Assembly: GCA_035630195.1 (NCBI GenBank)
Contig: DASQLD010000479.1
Coordinates: 1-18,677 of the forward strand
DNA: 18,677 bases
Source of the DNA: DASQDN01 sp035630195
GTDB taxonomy: Bacteria; Acidobacteriota; Terriglobia; Bryobacterales; Bryobacteraceae
Direction: 5' to 3'
The notes beneath the pieces are model-generated. The model saw nothing but the letters and a program-made list of their open reading frames with translations, searched no databases and was not told where the DNA came from. Of the stretch, positions 1-5,687 are shown in pieces. Each line of letters opens with the position of its first letter. Position 1 is the stretch's first letter. The translations under genes and the position numbers were made by a program.

Positions 1-97
1 TGGAGGGACCCTCTGTCTGTTTTCATTGACTTAGGAAATGTTCTAATCCTCACCCCGTCCCGGAAGTGGGACGCAGCGTGTTTCTAAACGAACACCC
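1..97. other. Region downstream of the PBP gene, no gene seen
   Basis: Non-coding as far as I can see. It lies just past the stop of the minus-strand carboxypeptidase gene. It contains a perfect 6-bp inverted repeat, CGTCCC at 56-61 and GGGACG at 68-73, with a 6-nt loop, and a weaker GTGTT/AACAC pair next to it. Neither is followed by a T-run on the minus strand, so a Rho-independent terminator for the carboxypeptidase gene is possible but not convincing. Confidence 0.3.
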
Positions 98-1495
98 CTA
101 CTTCGCCAGGGTCAGCGCGATCTGATCCATCACCCGTCGGACAGGTCCTGCCTGTAGGTTGCTGTTGTTCACGAGAATACTGAACGCGTACTTTCCTGCA
201 TATCCTGACAATGCGTTCACATGCGAAATCGACCCGGTTTTGGCACGCACCTTTGCCGCGGAAGCAGCTCGAGCGAATCGTTTGGCTAGCGTCCCGTCCT
301 TGCCGCCTACCGGCAATGTGCTGATCCAGTCGTCTCGATGCTTCGTGCCATACATGTAGAGCAGAAGTTTGATGATCGTCATCGGCGTAAGAAGCGTCTG
401 CCGCGATAGACCCGAACCGTCGAGGAGATTATATTGGCGATCCGCTATGCCGATCTCCTTCAGAAACTCCTTCATTTCAATAAGGGAAGCCTCTCGCGAG
501 CCAACCCCCAGGCGAGCCCGGGAGACTTCGAGCAAGACGATCTCAGCATGCAAATTCTGACTGTCTTTGTTGATGATTCGTAGATCCTCGATCAAAGGAT
601 GCGAGTCATAAGTGAGCAGGGCAACACCGGGAGCCGGGAAGTGTTCGACGCGAGCCGTTCCCGAGATCCGAACGCCACGCTTCAACAATTCATCTCGCAG
701 CGCCTGCGCCGCAATGAGCGCGGGTTGTTCTACCCCCAGAAGCGCTTCCTGCTCCTTGGCGATGGCGCCGGCAATTGTCAGTTCTGACGTCCCTGGCAGC
801 CTTGTGTAGGTAAGTTTCGTTTCGGCGCCAGTTACAGCCAGGTTGTGTATGACCATTCCATCCACGACGGGAGTGCATTCGATCTGTGGAGGCACTCCAA
901 ACTCTGCCGGCCGCAATACGAGCCGGAACATCCCGTCATTGAGAAAGAGCGAGCTAACCGGGGCGCCATACTCATAAGTCGGATCATCCAGCGCCCATCC
1001 TTCCGGATATGGCTCATGAGCATAGGCCGAATCGTCGCCGATAATGTCTCCGTCCACAAATCGCAGGCCCTTTTCGAATAGCTTTTGCGCGAACATTTCA
1101 ACGTGGCGTAGCGGGTTTTCGCGGGGGGCGTTGTACTCGTAGGGAATTGCGCGTCCGGAAAGGTTCGGATCGCCTCCGCCTACGAATCGCAGGCTGCCGA
1201 CGCGCCCTTGCTCGTCCGGAAGGGCAGGCGCAGTTATGCTTGTGCGAAACCGGTGGTCGGGACCCAGGCGGGTGAGAGCAAGCGCGGTCGAAAATAGCTT
1301 TGTGTTTGATGCCGGGATGAAAAAGTGATCCTGGTTCTTCGAATAGACAGTCGCTCCGGTTTCGAGATTTACGATCCGAATACCCCAAAAGGCTTGCTGC
1401 GCAGCGGGCGATCGCAAGAGAATCTGGTCAATGCGCGAGCCGATCGATTGGGCGGAAACACACGTCGCCGCCAGGAACAAGCCAACTATCCTCAT
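98..1495 (-). CDS. dacB: D-alanyl-D-alanine carboxypeptidase/endopeptidase (PBP4 type, peptidase S13)
   Basis: Periplasmic class C penicillin-binding protein that trims or cleaves D-Ala-containing peptide bonds in peptidoglycan. The 465-aa protein starts with a short signal peptide (about 1-16, ending VSAQS). All three serine-penicillin-recognising motifs are visible: S63-N-T-K66, S312-Q-N314 and K419-T-G421. The DGSGLSR segment at 359-365 is typical of the S13/DacB family. The length matches family members of about 460-480 aa. The 240-residue spacing between the first two motifs fits the domain inserted in PBP4-like enzymes. The ATG start (1493-1495) directly precedes the signal peptide, but no clear Shine-Dalgarno is seen. 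Its start faces that of the next gene only 19 bp away, so each promoter must lie inside the other's coding region. The family call is secure. DacB is used by family resemblance; the E. coli role in recycling is not shown here. Confidence 0.93.
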   Translation of the reverse strand: MRIVGLFLAATCVSAQSIGSRIDQILLRSPAAQQAFWGIRIVNLETGATVYSKNQDHFFIPASNTKLFSTALALTRLGPDHRFRTSITAPALPDEQGRVGSLRFVGGGDPNLSGRAIPYEYNAPRENPLRHVEMFAQKLFEKGLRFVDGDIIGDDSAYAHEPYPEGWALDDPTYEYGAPVSSLFLNDGMFRLVLRPAEFGVPPQIECTPVVDGMVIHNLAVTGAETKLTYTRLPGTSELTIAGAIAKEQEALLGVEQPALIAAQALRDELLKRGVRISGTARVEHFPAPGVALLTYDSHPLIEDLRIINKDSQNLHAEIVLLEVSRARLGVGSREASLIEMKEFLKEIGIADRQYNLLDGSGLSRQTLLTPMTIIKLLLYMYGTKHRDDWISTLPVGGKDGTLAKRFARAASAAKVRAKTGSISHVNALSGYAGKYAFSILVNNSNLQAGPVRRVMDQIALTLAK

Positions 1496-1514
1496 TCAGT
1501 GCCATGATACAGGC

Positions 1515-2147
1515 ATGCGATTTGTTATCGCTCTCGCCACGCTTGCCTTGGTGTCGTCATTAGAGGCCTTGGACGCTCGAGAGTCGCCAACCCAATATCC
1601 GGTGCAGGGCGTCACGGCGGATATGAAGGTCGGAGTAGAGTATATGGTCCGATCGTTCCTGGCCGATAACCAGTCATTCACTATCGACGACTACCTGATT
1701 GTCGAAGTCGGCGTTTTTCCGCAGCATGAGGCCAAGCTCGATCTCAGACGGTTTACGCTTCGCATCAATGGAAATGCCGTCCTCCTTACGCAGACGCCCG
1801 GAATGGTCGCAGCTTCCGTGAAGTATCCCGACTGGACGATGCGGCCGAGCGTGCAGGCTGGCGCTACGACTGCTGATGGCAGAGGCGTGATTATTGGCCG
1901 AGATCCCCGAGTTGGCCGATGGCCTGGAGATCCCAGACAGTCTCCTGAACCACAGAACAGAACGCCCGAGGTTACACCCGATAAGCAACCAATCGACTAT
2001 GAACGCCTGATCACACGATCAGCGCTTCCGGAGGGCCGGTTCAACAAACCGCTCGCCGGCTTTCTGTACTTTCCTTACGATGGCAAATTGAAATCGATCA
2101 AGAGAGTCGAACTGCTTATTGACGATAACGTCTTAAAACTTCGGTGA
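1515..2147 (+). CDS. Secreted hypothetical protein, beta-rich
   Basis: A 210-aa protein with a signal peptide at about 1-18 (MRFVIALATLALVSSLEA), so probably exported. I do not recognise the family. The body has alternating hydrophobic, beta-strand-like segments: residues 55-68 around IDDYLIVEVGVFP, 77-93 around LRRFTLRINGNAVLL, and a C-terminal block around LAGFLYFPYDGK then VELLIDD. A low-complexity Pro/Arg/Gly linker sits between them (about 120-150). This suggests a one-domain beta-sandwich with a loop, but that is inference. An in-frame ATG at 1431 would add 28 residues before the signal peptide and overlap the divergent dacB coding sequence, so 1515 is preferred. No Shine-Dalgarno is visible before 1515, so translation may be leaderless. 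The 3' end overlaps the convergent MFS gene by 15 bp. Confidence 0.75.
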   Translation: MRFVIALATLALVSSLEALDARESPTQYPVQGVTADMKVGVEYMVRSFLADNQSFTIDDYLIVEVGVFPQHEAKLDLRRFTLRINGNAVLLTQTPGMVAASVKYPDWTMRPSVQAGATTADGRGVIIGRDPRVGRWPGDPRQSPEPQNRTPEVTPDKQPIDYERLITRSALPEGRFNKPLAGFLYFPYDGKLKSIKRVELLIDDNVLKLR

Positions 2148-3353
2148 GAAGAATCTGGCCTCCAGCCAGATCAGTAGAACAAGCAGCAGCACGATTATCG
2201 AGCCGATCATCGGCAGCACCATCACAATTTGAACGCCGAATAGCTCGGATGCGTAGCCCAACGTAGCGGGCGCGAGCATACCGCCTGTCAGCGCCACTGA
2301 GAAAATCCCGTTGAAGAATCCGGGGTGGTAGTGGGGGAAGCGCACGCCGATCTTCTCGACAACCAGCGGATAGATGGGAGCAAAGCCGATCCCAACCAGC
2401 AGGGTGCCGAATATGGCCCCAAAGAGATTATCCGTAAACGCCAGAATCATACAACCCAACATGCTGGCTAGAATGCTGGCGACCAAGAGCTTGCCATGAC
2501 GCACATGCGGGAGCACCGCCTGCGCAATGATTCGTCCGATCATCAGGGACAGCCAGTAAAGGGCGAGAATCAAGAGGGCTAGGGCGGGGCTGAGACCCAA
2601 TCGAATGATCAGGAAAAGCGGAAGCCATGCGGCAATCGCCCACTCGTTCCCGAAGTGAAAGAACAACAGCAGGCTGAAAAGAACAGCGCTGGGGATCGTA
2701 AATTCCCGGGCCACATCGCGGAAGCTCCGCTTGCGCGCTACGACCGGCGCCGGAAAGCCGCTCCTGGCGAAACGGATTGCAAAGAGGCCCGGAGCAATCG
2801 CCACTAGCAAAAGGATGCTCGGAACCGTGTAGACGTTGAAAGCTCCGGCAATCAGAACTGCCACTACAAAGGATCCGAGACCGAAGAAAACACCCGCCAG
2901 GTTGATCGTGGCGGCTGGCTCCAGTCTGTAAGCTGCTGATATGGCGTGGAAGATTCCCATGTTCAGCGTGCCGGCCCCCAGTCCCAGCCCGAAGAATCCA
3001 AAGAGCCGGTACCACTCCGCTACCGGCGGGGCTGTAAAGGATAGGGCGGCAAGGGAAGTGAATGCCGTCATGCAGGCAATTACCAAAACGAACCCAAGGT
3101 TCCGACCTGTCATCCAGCGGCTGAATAGAACGGAAGCGACCAGACCAACGTCGAGGATTAAAAAGTAGTGTCCAATCGTAACGTAATGGGGACGAACGTG
3201 ATAACCCCACGCTGGCAGTATGGCTCCTGGGAAAGACAACAGCAGCCCGGATAGAAAGAAGCCCGCCAGTGCTTTTCGCGAAGAGGATGTCTCAATCAGT
3301 GCTGCTGGTTGCACCTCAGGTATTCTACCGTTCTCCCGGAGTACGGATTTCAA
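2133..3353 (-). CDS. Major facilitator superfamily permease, 12 TM
   Basis: Inner-membrane secondary transporter of 406 aa with about 12 hydrophobic segments. The first spans roughly residues 28-50 (ALAGFFLSGLLLSFPGA) and the last is near the C-terminus (IVLLLVLLIWLEA). The TM7 region (FHFGNEWAIAAWLPLFLI) and the TM1 PGAILPAWG stretch resemble sugar/fucose-permease-like MFS members. Substrate cannot be told from sequence, and no neighbour gives a catabolic context. The longest frame begins with TTG at 3353 without a visible Shine-Dalgarno. An in-frame GTG at 3314 (residue 14), preceded by GGGAG about 20 nt upstream, is an alternative. Both starts come before the first membrane segment, so function is unaffected. 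The stop overlaps the end of the convergent secreted-protein gene by 15 bp. Confidence 0.88.
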   Translation of the reverse strand: MKSVLRENGRIPEVQPAALIETSSSRKALAGFFLSGLLLSFPGAILPAWGYHVRPHYVTIGHYFLILDVGLVASVLFSRWMTGRNLGFVLVIACMTAFTSLAALSFTAPPVAEWYRLFGFFGLGLGAGTLNMGIFHAISAAYRLEPAATINLAGVFFGLGSFVVAVLIAGAFNVYTVPSILLLVAIAPGLFAIRFARSGFPAPVVARKRSFRDVAREFTIPSAVLFSLLLFFHFGNEWAIAAWLPLFLIIRLGLSPALALLILALYWLSLMIGRIIAQAVLPHVRHGKLLVASILASMLGCMILAFTDNLFGAIFGTLLVGIGFAPIYPLVVEKIGVRFPHYHPGFFNGIFSVALTGGMLAPATLGYASELFGVQIVMVLPMIGSIIVLLLVLLIWLEARFFSPKF

Positions 3354-3503
3354 GATAGGAAAACTACCGAAATCAGTAGAACATCGATGCGAAGGATCAA
3401 TAGTTCAATAACTTACGCTTGGCAAGTGGATTGCTTTAGGATGGTTGGGGTTTTTGAGTTCTCACCGGTTGTCTTTGGTGTTAGTTGTCTCCTTCGATTG
3501 GCT
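3354..3503. other. Intergenic region upstream of the MFS gene, possible small RNA source
   Basis: No convincing protein gene. It should hold the promoter for the minus-strand MFS gene, but I see no clear -35/-10 pair. On the plus strand it leads directly into a good intrinsic terminator at 3504-3538, although no plus-strand gene lies upstream. It may therefore encode a short untranslated transcript. I cannot assign an RNA family. Confidence 0.35.
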
Positions 3504-3538
3504 AAGCGCCCTTGCTTTTAGGGCGCTTTAATTTTTTT
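3504..3538 (+). terminator. Orphan Rho-independent terminator
   Basis: Perfect 8-bp stem AAGCGCCC (3504-3511) and GGGCGCTT (3521-3528) with a 9-nt loop, followed by TAATTTTTTT. The T-run is only on the plus-strand side, so it ends plus-strand transcription. There is no plus-strand gene before it back to 2147, so the transcript it ends is unexplained: a small RNA, or antisense read-through from the 1515-2147 gene. Confidence 0.8.
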
Positions 3539-3560
3539 GGCGCCTGCCTAGCTCCGCATG

Positions 3561-3589
3561 TTGACAGTTTTACAAGTCCGTGGCAGCAT
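3561..3589 (+). promoter_or_regulatory. Possible sigma-70 promoter for the small transcript
   Basis: Perfect -35 consensus TTGACA at 3561-3566. With 17-bp spacing the -10 is CAGCAT (3584-3589), which keeps only the key A2, A5 and T6 positions. It follows the preceding terminator closely and lies about 20-40 bp before the extended Shine-Dalgarno, giving a predicted transcription start near 3596. The -35 is good and the -10 is weak. Confidence 0.4.
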
Positions 3590-3607
3590 GAAGGTATATC
3601 ACTGAAG

Positions 3608-3620
3608 AAGGAGGTGGTCC
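3608..3620 (+). promoter_or_regulatory. Extended Shine-Dalgarno / 16S 3'-end complement
   Basis: AAGGAGGTGGTCC can pair without a break with the usual bacterial 16S 3' end GGATCACCTCCTT: 12 Watson-Crick pairs and one G·U. Ordinary Shine-Dalgarno sites pair over 4-7 nt. The GGAGG core lies 12 nt before the ATG at 3627, slightly farther than ideal. This could be strong ribosome loading, or a site meant to hold 30S subunits. The organism's own 16S end is not in the window and is assumed. Confidence 0.6.
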
Positions 3621-3626
3621 AGTCTA

Positions 3627-3680
3627 ATGGAATTTGACAGTAATAGACCTAGATCAACGCGCGAGGTGGCCGACTTCTGA
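3627..3680 (+). CDS. 17-residue micro-ORF with in-frame UGA and open continuation
   Basis: Reads MEFDSNRPRSTREVADF then TGA (3678-3680), after the extended Shine-Dalgarno. The same frame stays open for a further 25 codons (3681-3755) to a second TGA at 3756-3758. That stretch includes the protein-like SGEAAVPVDRLPRA. The plus-one frame is also open past the stop, into the terminator stem. The peptide is very polar and has no signal or membrane segment, so it would be cytosolic. A hairpin overlaps the stop codon. It could be a translated small protein, a leader peptide that senses ribosome status, or a chance ORF in a non-coding RNA. I see no selenocysteine machinery here and do not claim read-through. 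Confidence 0.35.
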   Translation: MEFDSNRPRSTREVADF

Positions 3681-3774
3681 GTCGACCTTTCTAACCGTAG
3701 TTGGTTTCGTTTCAGTGGCGAAGCCGCAGTTCCTGTGGACCGGCTGCCGCGCGCGTGAGACGAAGGCTATATCC

Positions 3775-3822
3775 AACAAGCCCCGCTGAGCGAAGTTTGC
3801 CCAACGGGGCTTGTTCAGTTTT
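3775..3822 (+). terminator. Rho-independent terminator before rpmE
   Basis: Perfect 11-bp inverted repeat AACAAGCCCCG (3775-3785) and CGGGGCTTGTT (3805-3815) with a 19-nt loop, followed by CAGTTTT. The T-tract is short but the stem is strong. It ends the small upstream transcript. Alternatively it could control read-through into rpmE, as in attenuation; I found no obvious anti-terminator pairing by eye. Confidence 0.72.
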
Positions 3823-3886
3823 GCCGGTCCTTGAAGCAGCGGCGATGCTACAATGGATCGAGTTCACCAAGAAGGGGATTTTTGCA

Positions 3887-4135
3887 ATGAAAGCTGGGAT
3901 CCATCCCGCTTACAACGAAGTCAAAGTTACTTGTGCGTGCGGTCACGTATTTGCCACCCGCTCCACGCACAAGGGCGATGTTCGCGTCGAAATTTGCGCG
4001 AACTGCCATCCGTTCTTCACTGGCCGCCAAAAGTTGATTGATACCGAAGGACGTGTGGATCGTTTTCAGAAGAAGTACGCTAACGTACAAACTGGCAGGA
4101 AAAAGGGCAATACGGCAAAGCCGGTGAACGCTTAG
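3887..4135 (+). CDS. rpmE: 50S ribosomal protein L31, zinc-binding (C+) form
   Basis: An 82-aa L31 protein of the large ribosomal subunit, which bridges to the 30S head. It starts MKAGIHPAYNEVKVTCACG. The CxC (C16, C18) and CxxC (C37, C40, in EICANCHPFF) zinc ligands identify the C+ paralogue, not the zinc-independent form made under zinc starvation. The hallmark segment CHPFFTGRQKLIDTEGRVDRFQKKY is complete. The C-terminal tail is basic and slightly longer than the E. coli protein. ATG 3887 is chosen because the family begins there and AAGGGG (3872-3877) sits 9 nt upstream. The frame is open back to 3701, but that extension runs through the terminator and small transcript and is not L31-like. 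It is a single gene, separated from the convergent Spy-like gene by a shared hairpin. Confidence 0.96.
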   Translation: MKAGIHPAYNEVKVTCACGHVFATRSTHKGDVRVEICANCHPFFTGRQKLIDTEGRVDRFQKKYANVQTGRKKGNTAKPVNA

Positions 4136-4147
4136 TTCCCCGGCTTT
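4117..4147. terminator. Probable shared hairpin between rpmE and the Spy-like gene
   Basis: AAAGCCGG-t-GAAC (4117-4129), loop GCTTA, then GTTC-c-CCGGCTTT (4135-4147): a 12-bp stem with one mismatch. It overlaps the end and stop codon of rpmE and stops one base before the end of the minus-strand gene at 4149. There is no real T-run on either side, only CTTT on the plus side and CTTTG on the minus side. It probably acts as a weak bidirectional terminator or 3' end protector. Confidence 0.6.
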
Positions 4148-4148
4148 C

Positions 4149-4574
4149 TCAGTGCTTCGCCGCCTGTTCTCGCGCGGCGGCGGCTTCTTTCATTCGTCGT
4201 TCCCGCTCTTCCCGAAACTTATCGAACTCCGGCTTTTGGGCCGGGGTAAGGATAGACTTGATCTGCTCCGTCTGAGCGGATTTGACTTCGTCTATTTCCT
4301 TCTTGTGACGCTCTTTCAGCCCCTTGAACCGCGCCCTGGTTTCATCCAGGATCCCGTTCAGATGGCCGAGCTGTGTCGGGTCGAGCTGGAGGCGTGAGCT
4401 AATCTCCTCAAGATATTGACGGCGCCACTCTTGTGGATCCCTTCTCACCGGACCGTCAACTCGCGCGCTAACGGTCTTCGTCGAATAAGAGTGATAAGCG
4501 AACGCGCCCACGGCGATCCCGCTTCCGAAGACGGCCAGCAAAGACAGAATGACGTTAATGTGGGATCGCTTCAC
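4149..4574 (-). CDS. Spy/CpxP/CnrX-like periplasmic stress sensor protein
   Basis: A 141-aa protein with an N-terminal signal or membrane anchor (about 8-26, INVILSLLAVFGSGIAVGA) and an otherwise helical, highly charged periplasmic part. Two LxxxQ-type repeats are visible: LQLDPTQLGHL at 62-72 and ILTPAQKPEFDKF at 108-120. They match the LTxxQ signature of the Spy, CpxP, ZraP and CnrX group, which are periplasmic chaperones or metal/misfolding sensors. The C-terminal tail is Arg/Glu/Ala-rich and probably coiled coil. It overlaps the upstream putative anti-sigma gene by 4 bp (ATGA), so the two are co-translated. With the ECF sigma gene before them, the order sigma, TM anti-sigma, periplasmic sensor resembles the cnrYXH type of three-component sigma control. 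No histidine-rich metal cluster is seen, so a metal ligand is not supported. Confidence 0.75.
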   Translation of the reverse strand: MKRSHINVILSLLAVFGSGIAVGAFAYHSYSTKTVSARVDGPVRRDPQEWRRQYLEEISSRLQLDPTQLGHLNGILDETRARFKGLKERHKKEIDEVKSAQTEQIKSILTPAQKPEFDKFREERERRMKEAAAAREQAAKH

Positions 4575-4879
4575 AGGGACTCTCTCTGGATGGCGTCGAC
4601 GTCCTTATTTGGATCGTCGTCGAGAACATCGACATAAGTCGATGTATAGACGGAATTTAGCGAAGGCGACCACGTTACCGCGGTGAGAGCAAAGCACAGC
4701 GCGAGCGACGCGGTGACAAACACACGCGCGAAGCGCCCGAATGAGAGACTCGGCTTTCTCCTCTGGTCGATTCGCCTCCACAGCTCGGGCATGAAGCCCG
4801 CCGATGGATCGCGATCTGGTAGCGCATCGCGGTAAGCCGCGAAAAGTTCGTCCAATTTTGGTTCGTTCCAACCGGACAT
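4571..4879 (-). CDS. Putative one-TM anti-sigma factor
   Basis: A 102-aa protein with a cytosolic N-terminal half (KLDELFAAYRDALPDRDPSAGFMPELWRRID), one membrane helix at about 50-70 (FARVFVTASLALCFALTAVTW), and a short acidic periplasmic tail of about 30 residues. The size, topology and position directly after an ECF sigma gene support a membrane anti-sigma factor. The xxFMPxLWxRI segment is seen in small acidobacterial and proteobacterial anti-sigma-like proteins. It lacks the HxxxCxxC zinc motif of ZAS-type anti-sigma factors. It lies 19 bp after the sigma gene and overlaps the sensor gene by 4 bp. Function is inferred mainly from context. It could instead be only a membrane partner of the Spy-like protein. 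Confidence 0.65.
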   Translation of the reverse strand: MSGWNEPKLDELFAAYRDALPDRDPSAGFMPELWRRIDQRRKPSLSFGRFARVFVTASLALCFALTAVTWSPSLNSVYTSTYVDVLDDDPNKDVDAIQRESL

Positions 4880-4898
4880 AGTTTTTCTTCCCTATATA

Positions 4899-5492
4899 CT
4901 AACGAGCTGCATCGCGCAAAGGCGATGCCCCATCCTTCGATGCTTCAAACGCTTTCAGAACTCGCTGGCGCGCTCGAAACAGCCGAACCTTGAGGGCGTT
5001 TTCCTTGACGTTGTAGATCTTCTCTAACTCTTTCAAGGATAGACCCTCAACTTCTTTCAGTACCAACAGAATGCGATCTTCTTCGGACACACCCTGCAAC
5101 AGCGTACTGACAAACTCCTTCACCCCCCGGTGATATTGCTCATCCTGGTCGGCCTTGCCTCCCGCAACGGCATCTGCCATCAGCACTTGCTGCTCGGAAA
5201 GATCGGACATCCTGGATTCATGCCGCCGCTTTTGCCGCCTTAAGTAGTCATAGCAGGCATTTACGGTCAGACGATATAACCACGGTTCGAAAACCTCAGC
5301 AGTTCGGAGTTGGTCGAGGGAAAAATACAGCCGCAGAAAAACGTCCTGGGCAACATCCTCGACATCCTCAGGCCTCCCAATAAGCCGCGAAATGGTTCCG
5401 AGAATACGCTTCCGGTAAACTGATACAACTTGGCCGAAGGCGGTGTCGTCACCTGAGCGGGCACGCTCGATGAGCTCGAAATCGGCTTGCAT
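4899..5492 (-). CDS. ECF-family RNA polymerase sigma factor
   Basis: A 197-aa group 4 sigma factor that directs RNA polymerase to stress promoters. Region 2 covers about 10-90, including DTAFGQVVSVYRKRILGTI, the DVEDVAQDVFLRLY core-binding and -10 segment (43-56), and WLYRLTVNACYDYLRRQKR. Region 4 covers about 125-182, with SEEDRILLVLKEVEGLSLKE and a helix-turn-helix ending in ALKVRLFRARQRVLKAFE, which reads the -35. The frame is open to an ATG at 5609, adding 39 residues that do not look like sigma sequence. M at 5492 is chosen because region 2 begins a few residues later, as is normal in ECF proteins. No Shine-Dalgarno is visible at either site. It heads the operon with the putative anti-sigma and Spy-like genes and is probably held inactive by them until envelope stress. 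Confidence 0.92.
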   Translation of the reverse strand: MQADFELIERARSGDDTAFGQVVSVYRKRILGTISRLIGRPEDVEDVAQDVFLRLYFSLDQLRTAEVFEPWLYRLTVNACYDYLRRQKRRHESRMSDLSEQQVLMADAVAGGKADQDEQYHRGVKEFVSTLLQGVSEEDRILLVLKEVEGLSLKELEKIYNVKENALKVRLFRARQRVLKAFEASKDGASPLRDAAR

Positions 5493-5544
5493 GCAGTAGA
5501 CACGGCGCGGCTCGTAAGCTGAAAAGGCGAACCGTCGCAACACT

Positions 5545-5558
5545 AGGTTACTAAACCT
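5545..5558. promoter_or_regulatory. Inverted repeat upstream of the sigma operon
   Basis: AGGTT (5545-5549), loop ACTA, AACCT (5554-5558), about 50-65 bp before the sigma start. On the minus strand it contains GTAACC, a shape sometimes seen in the -35 of ECF-type promoters, which would fit autoregulation. No matching -10 is clear, so this is only a candidate operator or promoter element. Confidence 0.25.
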
Positions 5559-5657
5559 GCAACCATACCGCGTTAATAATGATTCGATCCTGCTTCTGCC
5601 GTACTCCAATAGCCGCTGGCGCTGTTTTGCTCCGAATCTAGCCTAGAATAGAAAAGG

Positions 5658-5687
5658 CTTGAACGTCTACTACTTGAACGTCTACTA
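5658..5687 (+). repeat. Two tandem 15-bp direct repeats abutting the APC start codon
   Basis: CTTGAACGTCTACTA occurs twice without mismatch or spacer (5658-5672 and 5673-5687), and the ATG follows immediately. No Shine-Dalgarno is present, so the repeats fill the space where one would be expected. A TAGAAT -10-like hexamer lies at 5644-5649, which would put the repeats in the 5' untranslated RNA. They may bind a regulator in DNA or RNA, or be a fresh slippage duplication. Confidence 0.8.

Larger units (their letters stand above)
3596..3822 (+). ncRNA. Candidate structured small RNA or micro-ORF transcript upstream of rpmE
   Basis: About 225 nt bounded by a TTGACA element and an intrinsic terminator, with no normal-size gene inside. 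Visible parts, in order: a 13-nt anti-Shine-Dalgarno match at 3608-3620; a 17-codon ORF at 3627-3680; a hairpin at 3668-3687 (GG/CC, c·a mismatch, CGACT/AGTCG, loop TCTG) whose loop holds the first bases of the ORF's TGA; an open in-frame continuation to a second TGA at 3756-3758; GC-rich sequence; and the terminator hairpin at 3775-3815. It may be a trans-acting RNA, a small-protein mRNA, or an attenuator leader for rpmE, which starts 65 nt after the terminator. I cannot match it to a named family. Confidence 0.45.

Noticed and set aside
2428..3210. 260-codon ORF inside the MFS gene on the same strand in another frame
   Set aside because: Arg/Ser/Pro-rich shadow frame; the MFS frame has clear membrane helices.
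3309..3521. 70-codon plus-strand ORF ahead of the orphan terminator
   Set aside because: It overlaps the MFS start region and runs into the terminator stem, has no ribosome site and no protein-like pattern.
3668..3690. prfB-like programmed frameshift at CTTCTGA
   Set aside because: The RF2 site needs a slippery CTT before TGA-C and a Shine-Dalgarno a few nt upstream; here the codon is TTC, the next base is G, and the strong Shine-Dalgarno is about 60 nt away.
3701..3886. N-terminal extension of the L31 frame
   Set aside because: The frame is open, but it crosses a terminator hairpin and the extension is unlike L31; the family start with a ribosome site is at 3887.
5493..5609. 39-residue extension of the sigma factor
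   Set aside because: Arg/Phe-rich and not sigma-like; ECF region 2 begins just after the Met at 5492.
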